From assembly GCF_947490405.1 (NCBI RefSeq), contig NZ_CANLGU010000002.1, forward strand, positions 62,001 through 126,000: 64,000 nt of DNA, written 5' to 3'. Numbering within the stretch: position 1 is the first letter of the stretch; every line of letters begins with the position of its first letter. This DNA is from an uncultured Algibacter sp. (GTDB taxonomy: Bacteria; Bacteroidota; Bacteroidia; Flavobacteriales; Flavobacteriaceae). Below, piece by piece: positions 52,320-61,469 of this stretch. The notes under the pieces are model-generated. The model was not told the DNA's origin. It worked only from the letters and a program-made list of their open reading frames with translations, and did no database searches. The translations under genes were made by a program, and so were the position numbers.

Positions 52320-55300
52320 TTACTTATTTATGAATACAACAATCATCTTAACCTCTCCATTTCTTTCAAAAAGTGATTTTGAAACAGATTCATCTAAACT
52401 AATATTGTTGTATTTACGCTGTTTTCCATCATTATAAACAACTTCCAAACCTTCTACTTCTGATAATTTATAAATGATTGGAACTTGACAATATGTAAAA
52501 CATAACGAGTCTTTATCAAGTGTGAGTTCTTGCTCTACTTTATTTACATCTATATAATTGAATGTTTTTGGGGTATTCAAAAACTCTTTTTCTTGAAGCA
52601 TACTTGGTTTAAAAATAACTTTACCCGCTTCAACAAATACGCCTAATTCTCCAAACCTACTTAGGACATCTTCTTTTACCTGACCCGTCATACCTGGCTG
52701 TTGCGCACCTTTGGTTGCTGGTGTATGCGAATAAGGGTCTGTTGGGAAGGCACCATATAATTCTGGCGACTTGTGCACCCCGATCCCTGCATTAATTTCA
52801 TAATAATGATCGAAAAGTTTACCAATTACAACAGGATCTTCATTGCTATTAACAGCCATTAAACAATTTTCCTGAACGGCTAGTAATAACTTAGACACCA
52901 TGTGCCAATAAATAGACCCTAAACCTTCATAACCGAAAAATGTACCTGAGCGACCTGTAAATGACTTGTGATCGAAAATATCTTCAAAAGTTTTAAGCAG
53001 AAATGCTTCGTCTTTATTCGCTAATGATTTATAAGTGTCATCCAGATTCGATAAAGCCTCCTTTAAGCTATTTGCATTATTGAAATTACCATTAAAATGA
53101 TACCCTCCGTTTACATCTTTTTCAACAACTTGTCTGTTACCATCTAAAACTAAACGTTTAAGCAACTCAGACTTTTCTACCTTACTTGCTGGAATATTAT
53201 TCTTTTTATCAAATCGAGGTAATTCTTTATTAGGGTATAAAATATAGCTGTATTGATCTTCTCTAAATAAAGAGCTATTTTTCAAACCATCCAATAAACT
53301 TAATGCTTGAGTAGGAGAGAGGTAACCCGCACTTAAAGCTGCTACTTGACCTTCTAACATTTCAGATAAATATGAAATAGAAACTTTGGTGTCATTTTCT
53401 ACAGTCATTAAATTATATGCATGATACATATTATCATCACTCTTATTGGCATTAATACTATGTTCAAAATAAGACTTTGTAATCTCAATAAAGCTTGATA
53501 TATCTGCTAAACTTAATTCTGTTTTCGAATCTGAAAAGCCTTTATTGTATATGGTATTTCTATATTCGCTTCCTGCACCACCTAATCCATCAAGTACCGT
53601 TTTTCGGTCTTTATCAGAAATATTTCCTGATAAAATATTTACATTATTTTGAAGTGTTTCAGAAACTTTATTAAAGAAATCTCTTAATTCTTCTGAAACA
53701 TATACCGATTTAACGTTTGCTTTAGCAACAATATCCTCAAAGAAATTCAAAAATCTATAGATATAGTAGAGTGTTACCATAGATACACCATTACCAACCA
53801 AGGCATTATTGGCATCATTCCACTCAGGTCTTTGCGTATTTAACCAAATACCACCTTCTGGGATAAAATTTGAAATTTTTGAAAGTACCGTAGCTAATAT
53901 TTTTTCAATAAAATTGACTCTGTAGATATTTGAATTTTGATCTAGTAACAAAGCACCATCGGCACCAAATTCATCTCTACGTTTATGGATCGTTCTATCT
54001 AATTCGTAATTAAAGTCTATGGTGTCTTTAGGGTTCTTGAGTGTATCTTCATAACCTTTAATCACATAAGGCACATTAGCATAAACAAATAAGTCCTGAT
54101 TAAAGCGTTTTTCTAAGGCCCCAGGATAATGCCCTTCTATAATTTCTAAGAATTTTAATAAGTAAATAATTTGATGATCACCCCAGTAACCAATGTAAGA
54201 CCATGGGTCGTGCTCTTCAATAACTTCCCAATCAAAACCGCCTTTAGTTACTCGATACGGATTATATCCTTCAAAAGTTGTGGCATTTAAGAACTTATGA
54301 ATCATTCCTTCTATATACTCAGGATAGGAATGCGCTAAAGCTTCCCAATTTTGGAAAATATCACGCCAATTGCCTTCATAATCTAGAATCTTTGAACCAT
54401 CAACTTCATTTGTTGTATTAATGGAAAATTTATTCCAGGGTCTACTTGGATCACCATGTCTTCTACTAAACTTTAACGGTAAATATTCAAAACATAAACG
54501 TTGAAAATCTTTGTTATCATCAGTTTCTGCAAGACTTCGAATATCTTGTAGAGAAAATGTAGGGCTCAGATCTTTTAAAATAGATTGTTTTTCTTTGAAA
54601 ACAACCTTACTTGCATTGTCTATGTATTTTAAGAAATCAGCTTTTTCAATGGTATATCCGTCATCAAAAATACCACCACGCATGATGTTGAAAAGTGTAT
54701 TTGAGAAATGCCTCATGTTAGTTAGAGGGTCCTCTGTTTGCTGTAATCCGTCCGAAGCTGCAGTTAAATCAATTAAATTCTTTGTACCTAAATCAATATC
54801 TTTTTGAACTAAGTTTTCTAAATCAGATTCATTTTTAATAATTTCTGAAATTTGAACAACATCTGAAATAGATTGATTAACGTTAGCTACAAACATCCAG
54901 CTTTTGGAAGTTTCTTCAACTAATTCAATTTTTGAAACTATAAAATAGGCACCTTTTTCTGCCTTGATATCTACTTCTTGAGATATCGTATTACCTTTTC
55001 TAAAGTCATCTAATTGTAATGAAGAAATTAAATGTGTTGCATTTTCTAATCCTGAAGACCAGACAATGTTTGACTTTAAGGCCTCACTAGGTTCTGCTTT
55101 ATCTACAATTACAGAACTTAGAGCATAAATACCTAAACCAACTTCTGTCTGTAATTCACTTTTTTTATAAGCATCTACAAGGTTACTTCTGCTATTTTGT
55201 AAATCGGCAGTAACCGTTGCAGGTAGTATGTTTTGTAATCCATCAAGTAAAGAAACCTCAACGGTATCAACAGAATTATTAATTAAGGATGACTTTTTTA

Positions 55301-55766
55301 CAAACCCATATTTGTTACTAGAGTTCCATTGATATCTATAAGTTAACCCTAAATCTAGATTGTTTTCTTCAAAAACCACCTTATTACCATATCTGTTTTT
55401 ATATAGATTCGTTTGTGTTTTGTAAATCCCAGTTTGACGAATAGAAAATGGCTCCCAAAGATACTTTTTACCGTTTTTTATCACATGAAAAACAGCTTTA
55501 CTTCCTGTAGTTTCAGCCATTTCTGTTATTTTATCATCTGTATAATATGGAAATAGAGAATATTCTGCATTCTTTCTTCCTGCAGTTAAACCTCCATTAC
55601 TTGAAATAAACATCCAGTGATTGGAGTCACTAACAATACTCATGAAAAACGGTCGCATTTTATCACTATTCGAAATCTTATAATACATTTCGTTATTAAA
55701 AGTGATTAATTCGCCTTTTATATCCATTGTTTCGTTTGAAACATTATGCGCTTCTGTAGTAATCAT
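52320..55766 (-). CDS. GH149-type beta-1,3-glucan phosphorylase
   Basis: A 1148-residue protein without a signal peptide. It has a long N-terminal beta-sandwich region (NHWMFISSNGGLTAGRKNAE, LFPYYTDDKI), a helical linker and a central (alpha/alpha)6-barrel-like region with GNWRDIFQNWEALAHSYP, WSYIGYWGDHQIIYLLKFLE and RPEWNDANNALVGNG. Size and order fit GH149, whose members phosphorolyse beta-1,3-glucans to glucose-1-phosphate; GH94 and GH161 are shorter relatives. The catalytic aspartate cannot be assigned with certainty; GYWGDHQ is a candidate. Its neighbours (GH17 pair downstream, GH16 upstream) support a beta-1,3-glucan substrate. Assignment is from memory of the family. Confidence 0.75.
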   Translation of the reverse strand: MITTEAHNVSNETMDIKGELITFNNEMYYKISNSDKMRPFFMSIVSDSNHWMFISSNGGLTAGRKNAEYSLFPYYTDDKITEMAETTGSKAVFHVIKNGKKYLWEPFSIRQTGIYKTQTNLYKNRYGNKVVFEENNLDLGLTYRYQWNSSNKYGFVKKSSLINNSVDTVEVSLLDGLQNILPATVTADLQNSRSNLVDAYKKSELQTEVGLGIYALSSVIVDKAEPSEALKSNIVWSSGLENATHLISSLQLDDFRKGNTISQEVDIKAEKGAYFIVSKIELVEETSKSWMFVANVNQSISDVVQISEIIKNESDLENLVQKDIDLGTKNLIDLTAASDGLQQTEDPLTNMRHFSNTLFNIMRGGIFDDGYTIEKADFLKYIDNASKVVFKEKQSILKDLSPTFSLQDIRSLAETDDNKDFQRLCFEYLPLKFSRRHGDPSRPWNKFSINTTNEVDGSKILDYEGNWRDIFQNWEALAHSYPEYIEGMIHKFLNATTFEGYNPYRVTKGGFDWEVIEEHDPWSYIGYWGDHQIIYLLKFLEIIEGHYPGALEKRFNQDLFVYANVPYVIKGYEDTLKNPKDTIDFNYELDRTIHKRRDEFGADGALLLDQNSNIYRVNFIEKILATVLSKISNFIPEGGIWLNTQRPEWNDANNALVGNGVSMVTLYYIYRFLNFFEDIVAKANVKSVYVSEELRDFFNKVSETLQNNVNILSGNISDKDRKTVLDGLGGAGSEYRNTIYNKGFSDSKTELSLADISSFIEITKSYFEHSINANKSDDNMYHAYNLMTVENDTKVSISYLSEMLEGQVAALSAGYLSPTQALSLLDGLKNSSLFREDQYSYILYPNKELPRFDKKNNIPASKVEKSELLKRLVLDGNRQVVEKDVNGGYHFNGNFNNANSLKEALSNLDDTYKSLANKDEAFLLKTFEDIFDHKSFTGRSGTFFGYEGLGSIYWHMVSKLLLAVQENCLMAVNSNEDPVVIGKLFDHYYEINAGIGVHKSPELYGAFPTDPYSHTPATKGAQQPGMTGQVKEDVLSRFGELGVFVEAGKVIFKPSMLQEKEFLNTPKTFNYIDVNKVEQELTLDKDSLCFTYCQVPIIYKLSEVEGLEVVYNDGKQRKYNNISLDESVSKSLFERNGEVKMIVVFINK

Positions 55767-55838
55767 AGTTTGGTAATAATCTGTATAGTAAAAAACTTGT
55801 CTTTATTTTTTTAGAAACTAGCCTTTAAAATTTATTTA

Positions 55839-56717
55839 TCATTGGTAAGCTCTTACATAATCTACTTCCATAATTTGAGGGTAGGGTATATTAGGATCTG
55901 CATTACCAGCAAAATTCCCTCCAACAGCGACGTTTAAAATAATATAGAATTTACGGTCGTTAAACACCCAATTAGATTCATCGATATCTTCTTCTTCTAA
56001 ATCTTCAGGTGTTATTTGATTATATAAGACATCATCTACATAGTAATTAATATAATTTGGACCCCACTCAACTCCAAAAATGTGAAAATCAGTATCAAAA
56101 CGATCATTAGTTAATTCATACTCTTTTGTGATCGCCCCAGATTCACAAATAACTTGATTACCGCAATATCCTGGACCATGCACACTTGCTGATATTAATG
56201 TAGGTTCTTGACCTCTATTTTCCATAATGTCTATTTCACCTATTTCTGGCCAAATATCGCCATTGCTATCATCTCCGACCATCCAAAATGCAGGCCACAT
56301 CCCAGTACCCCACGGCAATTTAATTCGTGCTTCAAAACGACCATATTTTTGCTCAAAACGTCCCTTTGTAATAATTCTACCAGATGTGTAGCTAGATCCT
56401 TCAAAAGATTCCTGACGTGCAATAATTTTAAGTACACCATCTTCTACTAGTACATTCTCTGTTCGGTTTGTGTAATATTGTTGTTCATTGTTACCCCACC
56501 CTGGAATCCCTTGATCGCTACCATCTCCAATTTCATATGTCCATAGATTTGTATTTAACTCCGTACCATCAAACTCTTCAGAAAGTGTAGGTTTATCAAA
56601 GTTTGTAACAGTTTGTGTTTCATCTGGATTACAACTGACAATCAAAACAATCAAGCTTACACAAAAAACACTATGTAATATTGATTTTATATCTGTATTT
56701 AAAAATTTATTCTTCAT
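55839..56717 (-). CDS. GH16 lipoprotein, endo-beta-1,3-glucanase (laminarinase)
   Basis: A 292-residue GH16 enzyme with a lipoprotein signal ending in LIVLIVSCNPDE (Cys29). The active-site strand is WPEIGEIDIMENRG with nucleophile E161, assisting D163 and acid/base E166, and carries the beta-bulge (EIDIME) typical of laminarinases. YGRFEARIKLPWGTGMWPAFW is the conserved substrate-cleft region. The enzyme should make the first endo-cuts in laminarin at the cell surface. It lies 23 bases downstream of the binding lipoprotein gene and 72 bases upstream of the phosphorylase gene. Confidence 0.94.
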   Translation of the reverse strand: MKNKFLNTDIKSILHSVFCVSLIVLIVSCNPDETQTVTNFDKPTLSEEFDGTELNTNLWTYEIGDGSDQGIPGWGNNEQQYYTNRTENVLVEDGVLKIIARQESFEGSSYTSGRIITKGRFEQKYGRFEARIKLPWGTGMWPAFWMVGDDSNGDIWPEIGEIDIMENRGQEPTLISASVHGPGYCGNQVICESGAITKEYELTNDRFDTDFHIFGVEWGPNYINYYVDDVLYNQITPEDLEEEDIDESNWVFNDRKFYIILNVAVGGNFAGNADPNIPYPQIMEVDYVRAYQ

Positions 56718-56740
56718 TATAGTTATGATTTTTTTGATTA

Positions 56741-58171
56741 TTATTCTGAATAGAAATATATATTATCAAGAGAAACATTGGCAATAGTTCCATCAGAGAC
56801 AAATAACATCATCCCGATAGCGTCTCTAACGCTTAATCCTGTAAAACTATCTAAAGGAATATCAAATTGCACCCATTCATTACTCACTAAATCACTCCCA
56901 TTCACTACAAATGTTCCAGACACTTCATTACTCTGTGTGAAATTATTGTGTAATGACATATTAATATAATCAGATGCATCTACATTTTCGTTTGCTCTAA
57001 TGTCTATATGCAGAAACGCCATTTCGGTTGCATCTACAGGTGGCACTCCACTTCCTTCTCTACCATAAAACTCTATAGCCACAAAATTCAGTAAAGTGTA
57101 ATCAATTATATTACCTCCTTCAGCTTCAATAGATCCTCCAAGCGTTGTTTGAAAAGGCTCGTAGAAGCCATTGTAGTTATCTACTGCAACATTGGCAAAA
57201 ACGTCACTAAAAATTGATATTACCTCAATATCTACTGCTTCAACAGTTAATGACCCCATAGCCTCAACGCCTGCTAAACTTGCTGTTATAGTAGCTGAGT
57301 TATCTTGTTCGCCTGTTTCAGGGTCTATATCCCCTGCACCATCAATTGATACAATCCCTGTATCGTTTACCGAACCTACAAATGGATTTGAGGTCTCAAA
57401 ATCAAAGTAGTATGGTGTTGTTGAAACTGTTACATCCCGCCCTGTAGGAAGGTTAAATGTTTGGGTAAAACCTGTTAAAGGGACAGTAGTATCGACATTC
57501 GCTTGTGCTGTTTGATCTTGCCCTCCAAGAATTGCTGGCCTAGGTTGGGCTACTGTTCCTAATTTTTCAAACTGTAGTTCATCTATCCAGAAAGTAAAGC
57601 CAACACCGTTATTATTTGAAGTGCCAGCAGAAAAAAGAAACATCCCTTTTTCTTGAACCAGTTTAGATGGATCTGGAATAGGAATAATATATTTTTTCCA
57701 ATTTGTAGATAATTCAATGTTATCTAAATTAACTGCATATTTATTTTCTTCAAAGTCAGTTCCAAAGCCTACTTGATCTACTGTTGTAGTCGTTGATCCT
57801 TTTGCCCAAAATGTTAGAGCATCATAACCTGTCAAATCTCTACCTTTGCCTCGGTCTAGAAATATACCTCCAATATAACCTCCATCAGGATCTGTTGGAG
57901 ACGGTACATCAATTCTTATTGAGGAACTACCACTATAGGCTTCATTTTCGTCCGTTCCAAAGCCTTCCGTATTTGCTCCTGTTGCAGGATCAAAAGAATC
58001 AAAAAACTGATCTGTAAGCCCTATGGGAGAATCCATAAATATTCCTGGATTATTGCCAAAAGTTGCAACCTCAACATCATCAGAAAATCCTCTTTCACAG
58101 CTAACTAGAGCAACACATATTAATCCTAGTATAGGAAATACTATGTGATATTTATAATTTAATTTTTTCAT
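56741..58171 (-). CDS. Surface glycan-binding-like lipoprotein
   Basis: A 476-residue lipoprotein; ATG at 58171 (MKKLNYKYHIVFPILGLICV) is preferred over an upstream start at 58195 that would overlap the preceding gene. The signal ends ALVSCER. Three parts follow: a beta-sandwich (about residues 60-195; LTGYDALTFWAKGST, WKKYIIPIPDPSKL, FTFWIDELQFEK), an Ig-like linker (220-315), and a C-terminal module beginning EVISIFSDVFANVA and ending SLDNIYFYSE, shared with the T9SS protein at 40762. No catalytic site is visible. It probably binds glucan for SusCD or GH16 (inference from position and fold). Confidence 0.75.
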   Translation of the reverse strand: MKKLNYKYHIVFPILGLICVALVSCERGFSDDVEVATFGNNPGIFMDSPIGLTDQFFDSFDPATGANTEGFGTDENEAYSGSSSIRIDVPSPTDPDGGYIGGIFLDRGKGRDLTGYDALTFWAKGSTTTTVDQVGFGTDFEENKYAVNLDNIELSTNWKKYIIPIPDPSKLVQEKGMFLFSAGTSNNNGVGFTFWIDELQFEKLGTVAQPRPAILGGQDQTAQANVDTTVPLTGFTQTFNLPTGRDVTVSTTPYYFDFETSNPFVGSVNDTGIVSIDGAGDIDPETGEQDNSATITASLAGVEAMGSLTVEAVDIEVISIFSDVFANVAVDNYNGFYEPFQTTLGGSIEAEGGNIIDYTLLNFVAIEFYGREGSGVPPVDATEMAFLHIDIRANENVDASDYINMSLHNNFTQSNEVSGTFVVNGSDLVSNEWVQFDIPLDSFTGLSVRDAIGMMLFVSDGTIANVSLDNIYFYSE

Positions 58172-58184
58172 GATTATACTATTT

Positions 58185-61100
58185 TTATTTACCAATGTTG
58201 ATATGTATATATGTTCTTATTTCCCATTCTGTGCCATCTGGGAATCCTGTGGGATTAATAGTTGGCTCTGTTGCAAACTCTGGTGTTTGATTTGGTGTGT
58301 ATCGGGGCGAATTCTGATCCATAGAACGCCACATACCTCTAATTCCAATTTGAGTACTTGGTAAAATAAACCAATCCGGTTTACCTAAAGTCGTAGATAC
58401 GTCTAGCATTAATTGAAGTGGGTATGTTAAGTTGAAATCGCGGTGATAATCAAATGGTCCCCAGTCATTTATTTTAACATGAGACTGTACTTTAAACTTA
58501 TTGTATAACATTCTTATATCGCCACCAAAACGCTTAATAGTTCTTTGAGAGTCACCATTTGCTTGTCCATTACCATAATAGAAGTTACCTATAATACCTA
58601 AATCTCGATTAAACTTTGAAACTATACGTGTATGAGCTTCCCAAAGATCTTCAGCAGGAGCAGATTCACCAAAAGCAAAAAATGTTCGATCTGCTAAAAA
58701 CCCTATATGACCGTCCATTTGTGTAGGTAGATGTCTGTATACAAACCCAGCACTAACAGCAAACTTTGCGTCTTCTGCTCTATCGTTATCCCATGCATAC
58801 ATCCAAGAACCAGGAGTTGGATCATAAGTAAGTAATATTTCACCTGCCGTAGTTTCTCTGTTGCCGTTTCTAACTGCAAAAGGATCATCAATTACATTTC
58901 TTAGACGTCCTGGTCCTGGTGCGCCATTTGGCATCGCATCTACAAGTGGTTTTTGCCACATAAAGTTTGGTGCAATTTGTAAGTTACCTGCAGAAAATGT
59001 AAATCCAGATAAGAAATTAGTCATATTACCACTACCTGAATCTTTAAGTCTCCATCCTGTAAATGTTCTCGTTTGATCTACGCCTCCATTTGCTACTAAG
59101 CCCATATAAGACCCTTGTGCATACATGTTAAAACCACCTTTCTGATAGGTTATTTTAGCTTTAGCCCCCCAATTATCTTCACTATTAACCTTATCTACTA
59201 CTACTACGTCAGTGTTTTCTTGAAACATTTGGAAAGAACTACCATTAAGTGGATTACCACCCCACATACCTCCTAGGGTTACCCCAAAATGACCAAACTC
59301 TCTTTCCATAGCTAATGTTGCTCTTTCTGTTGGCCAAGGAGTAATCACACCTGAACGTATTTGATTTGTGTTTAATACACGACGTCCAGTATTATCAAAT
59401 TCCAAATCTGTGCTAAAATCTCTATGATATATTCCTGTTACGTCCCATTTAAGTATATTTTTAGAATACTTTAATAGCATTGTTGGGTTAGCTCCCCACC
59501 ATAATTGTGGACCAAAAGCAGCCTTAAGACCTTCCAATTCACCTTTAGCGTCAACCTCAATTCCTAAAATTTCACCGTTATAAATATCTAAATTTGGTCC
59601 ATAATTTGCTTCCGGGTAAAGGTTAAAGAAATCTCCTTCGTAAGCCCAATGGTAATGCCCTGTTCTGTAAAAACCTCTTAAATCAAACTCTTTCGCATTC
59701 CATTCAAACTCTGCTTGATAAACCCGTAAACGATTGTTATCAGTAATCGTTATAGGCTCTCCTTCAGAATTATTTACGGTTACTGGTCTGCCAACATTCT
59801 CGTAGAATATTTCATTTATAGGGTTACTGGCAACATTACCTAAAATGTTGAAATCTACATTAGCCTTCATATTTGAAGCTGGTTTTCCTTGAATACCAAC
59901 GAAATAAGATTGCATGTGATCAAAACCTAATTGGTTAGGAAACGTTTGTGTGTTATTAGGATCTGCTGTCTCTGGAGTTGTGATTAAACTACCTCCTGTA
60001 TTGAATGTAGTAAACTGAGCCGATAATCTGCTTATACTAAGTTTCTCAAAATCACCTCCACCAAGTGCTGCTTTATCACCACGTGCTCTTAAAACAGCAT
60101 CCATGATATTTATATTACCAAAATAATTTTGAATAAAATCTAAATCAACACCTTCTCCATAAGGGTTTAAAGCATGTGCGTCTTTTAATGTGTAATAGGA
60201 AGCGCGAGGATATAGATCGTATAAACCGCGGGCATCTGTTGGCCCTTTGGCACAAATTCCGAACCACTCCTCATTCATATTATTAGAACCATCTTTTGTG
60301 TCATGATAATATCCACCATTACTCCATGAAGCACCTGTTTCGTGAGAATCGGCATTTTCTCTATCATCAAAACCTAACTTCCACCAACCATCACTAAATT
60401 GAAAAGTAAAACCACCTATTGAATTTCCTACTTTTCCTAATCCAGCAGCATTTTCATAAATTTCTTTCCAGTTTAACAAATTGTAATGTGCTTGCCAATA
60501 TTGGTCTTCTTTATCTGCTAATGCATTATAAGCATCTGCACCAAATTCTGTAAACATTAACGGTATGTCTAATTGGTCTTTAACCACTTGAAAGAAATCT
60601 CCAAAAGATTCACCTCTGTAGGTATTAGCTCCATAAACATCAACGTCTTTACATTCTTCAGCGATAATATCGATGAACAATACATCACCGTTACATATGG
60701 CAACTGGGTGATTTGAATCCATTGCCTTCATTTTTTTCGCAACTTCATTCATCAATCGGTACATTGGTCTTCCTCTGTTTTCTCCTACGGCTCTTTTTTG
60801 TTCTTCACCTTCTGGGAAATCTTCAGTTTCTGCACCTTGCCAAAACAACCCATAGTTATTCTCATTACCCATCATATACATCAAAATTCCAGGGACATCT
60901 TTATAATCTTCAACCAATTTAATCATCTCAGAAACAAGCAATTCTTGTGTTTTTTCATCTGAAAAATCAGTAACAGGTGTCCAAACACCATCCAATGTTA
61001 ATCCGTAACGTCCAAATTGATGATTCAGTAAGGTGTAAATACCATATTTTTCGTATATATATTTTACCCATTTTGCTGGCACGCCAACATATTGTCTTAC

Positions 61101-61367
61101 TACATTAACATTCATGTTTTTTAAAAGCCCCATTTCTGTATCCAAACCTGCTTTAATTACATCATCAGATTTTTCATAAAAATTGGCATCAGTTACATCG
61201 GTACCAATAGGAACATAATCCCAGTTTACCCCATTAATCATAAAGTCTTTACCATCTACAACTAATTTAGTTCCTTGATCATTTTTTACTACTTCAACTT
61301 TATTGGCCTGAGCAAAAAATGCTGAGGTAAATAAGAGAAACACTAATTTTAATAAATTGTTTTTCAT
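58185..61367 (-). CDS. Clan-A glycosidase fused to a predicted outer-membrane beta-barrel
   Basis: A 1060-residue protein with a signal peptide (MKNNLLKLVFLLFTSAFFAQ). Residues ~22-400 form a TIM-barrel glycosidase like the catalytic domain of GH2/GH5 relatives: KLVVDGKDFMINGVNWDY, MGNENNYG with probable acid/base E169, and LMFTEFGAD with probable nucleophile E274. From ~residue 430 to the end there are repeated amphipathic strands rich in Gly, Trp, Phe, Tyr and Asn (GPQLWWGANPTMLLKYS, GHFGVTLGGMWGGNP, QKGGFNMYAQGSYMGLVA), ending EWEIRTYIHINIGK, which looks like an integral outer-membrane barrel. No Ig-like domains of true GH2 are seen. Substrate inferred as beta-glucan from the locus. See findings. 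Confidence 0.75.
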   Translation of the reverse strand: MKNNLLKLVFLLFTSAFFAQANKVEVVKNDQGTKLVVDGKDFMINGVNWDYVPIGTDVTDANFYEKSDDVIKAGLDTEMGLLKNMNVNVVRQYVGVPAKWVKYIYEKYGIYTLLNHQFGRYGLTLDGVWTPVTDFSDEKTQELLVSEMIKLVEDYKDVPGILMYMMGNENNYGLFWQGAETEDFPEGEEQKRAVGENRGRPMYRLMNEVAKKMKAMDSNHPVAICNGDVLFIDIIAEECKDVDVYGANTYRGESFGDFFQVVKDQLDIPLMFTEFGADAYNALADKEDQYWQAHYNLLNWKEIYENAAGLGKVGNSIGGFTFQFSDGWWKLGFDDRENADSHETGASWSNGGYYHDTKDGSNNMNEEWFGICAKGPTDARGLYDLYPRASYYTLKDAHALNPYGEGVDLDFIQNYFGNINIMDAVLRARGDKAALGGGDFEKLSISRLSAQFTTFNTGGSLITTPETADPNNTQTFPNQLGFDHMQSYFVGIQGKPASNMKANVDFNILGNVASNPINEIFYENVGRPVTVNNSEGEPITITDNNRLRVYQAEFEWNAKEFDLRGFYRTGHYHWAYEGDFFNLYPEANYGPNLDIYNGEILGIEVDAKGELEGLKAAFGPQLWWGANPTMLLKYSKNILKWDVTGIYHRDFSTDLEFDNTGRRVLNTNQIRSGVITPWPTERATLAMEREFGHFGVTLGGMWGGNPLNGSSFQMFQENTDVVVVDKVNSEDNWGAKAKITYQKGGFNMYAQGSYMGLVANGGVDQTRTFTGWRLKDSGSGNMTNFLSGFTFSAGNLQIAPNFMWQKPLVDAMPNGAPGPGRLRNVIDDPFAVRNGNRETTAGEILLTYDPTPGSWMYAWDNDRAEDAKFAVSAGFVYRHLPTQMDGHIGFLADRTFFAFGESAPAEDLWEAHTRIVSKFNRDLGIIGNFYYGNGQANGDSQRTIKRFGGDIRMLYNKFKVQSHVKINDWGPFDYHRDFNLTYPLQLMLDVSTTLGKPDWFILPSTQIGIRGMWRSMDQNSPRYTPNQTPEFATEPTINPTGFPDGTEWEIRTYIHINIGK

Positions 61368-61415
61368 ATTTTCTTTAGTTATGTTGATTTTAGTTAGTCA
61401 TTTATATTCTAGGCT

Positions 61416-61448
61416 ACAAAGCGATATCAAGAATTGATACCGCTTTGT
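61416..61448 (-). other. Intercistronic RNA hairpin in the glucan locus
   Basis: On the minus strand ACAAAGCGGTATCAA and TTGATATCGCTTTGT pair over 15 positions (one G-U) with a three-base loop. The same position is an A-C mismatch on the plus strand, which supports an RNA structure made from the minus strand. No T run follows, so it is more likely an mRNA processing or stability hairpin than a terminator. Confidence 0.65.
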
Positions 61449-61469
61449 ATCTAAAATATTTAAAGCTTA

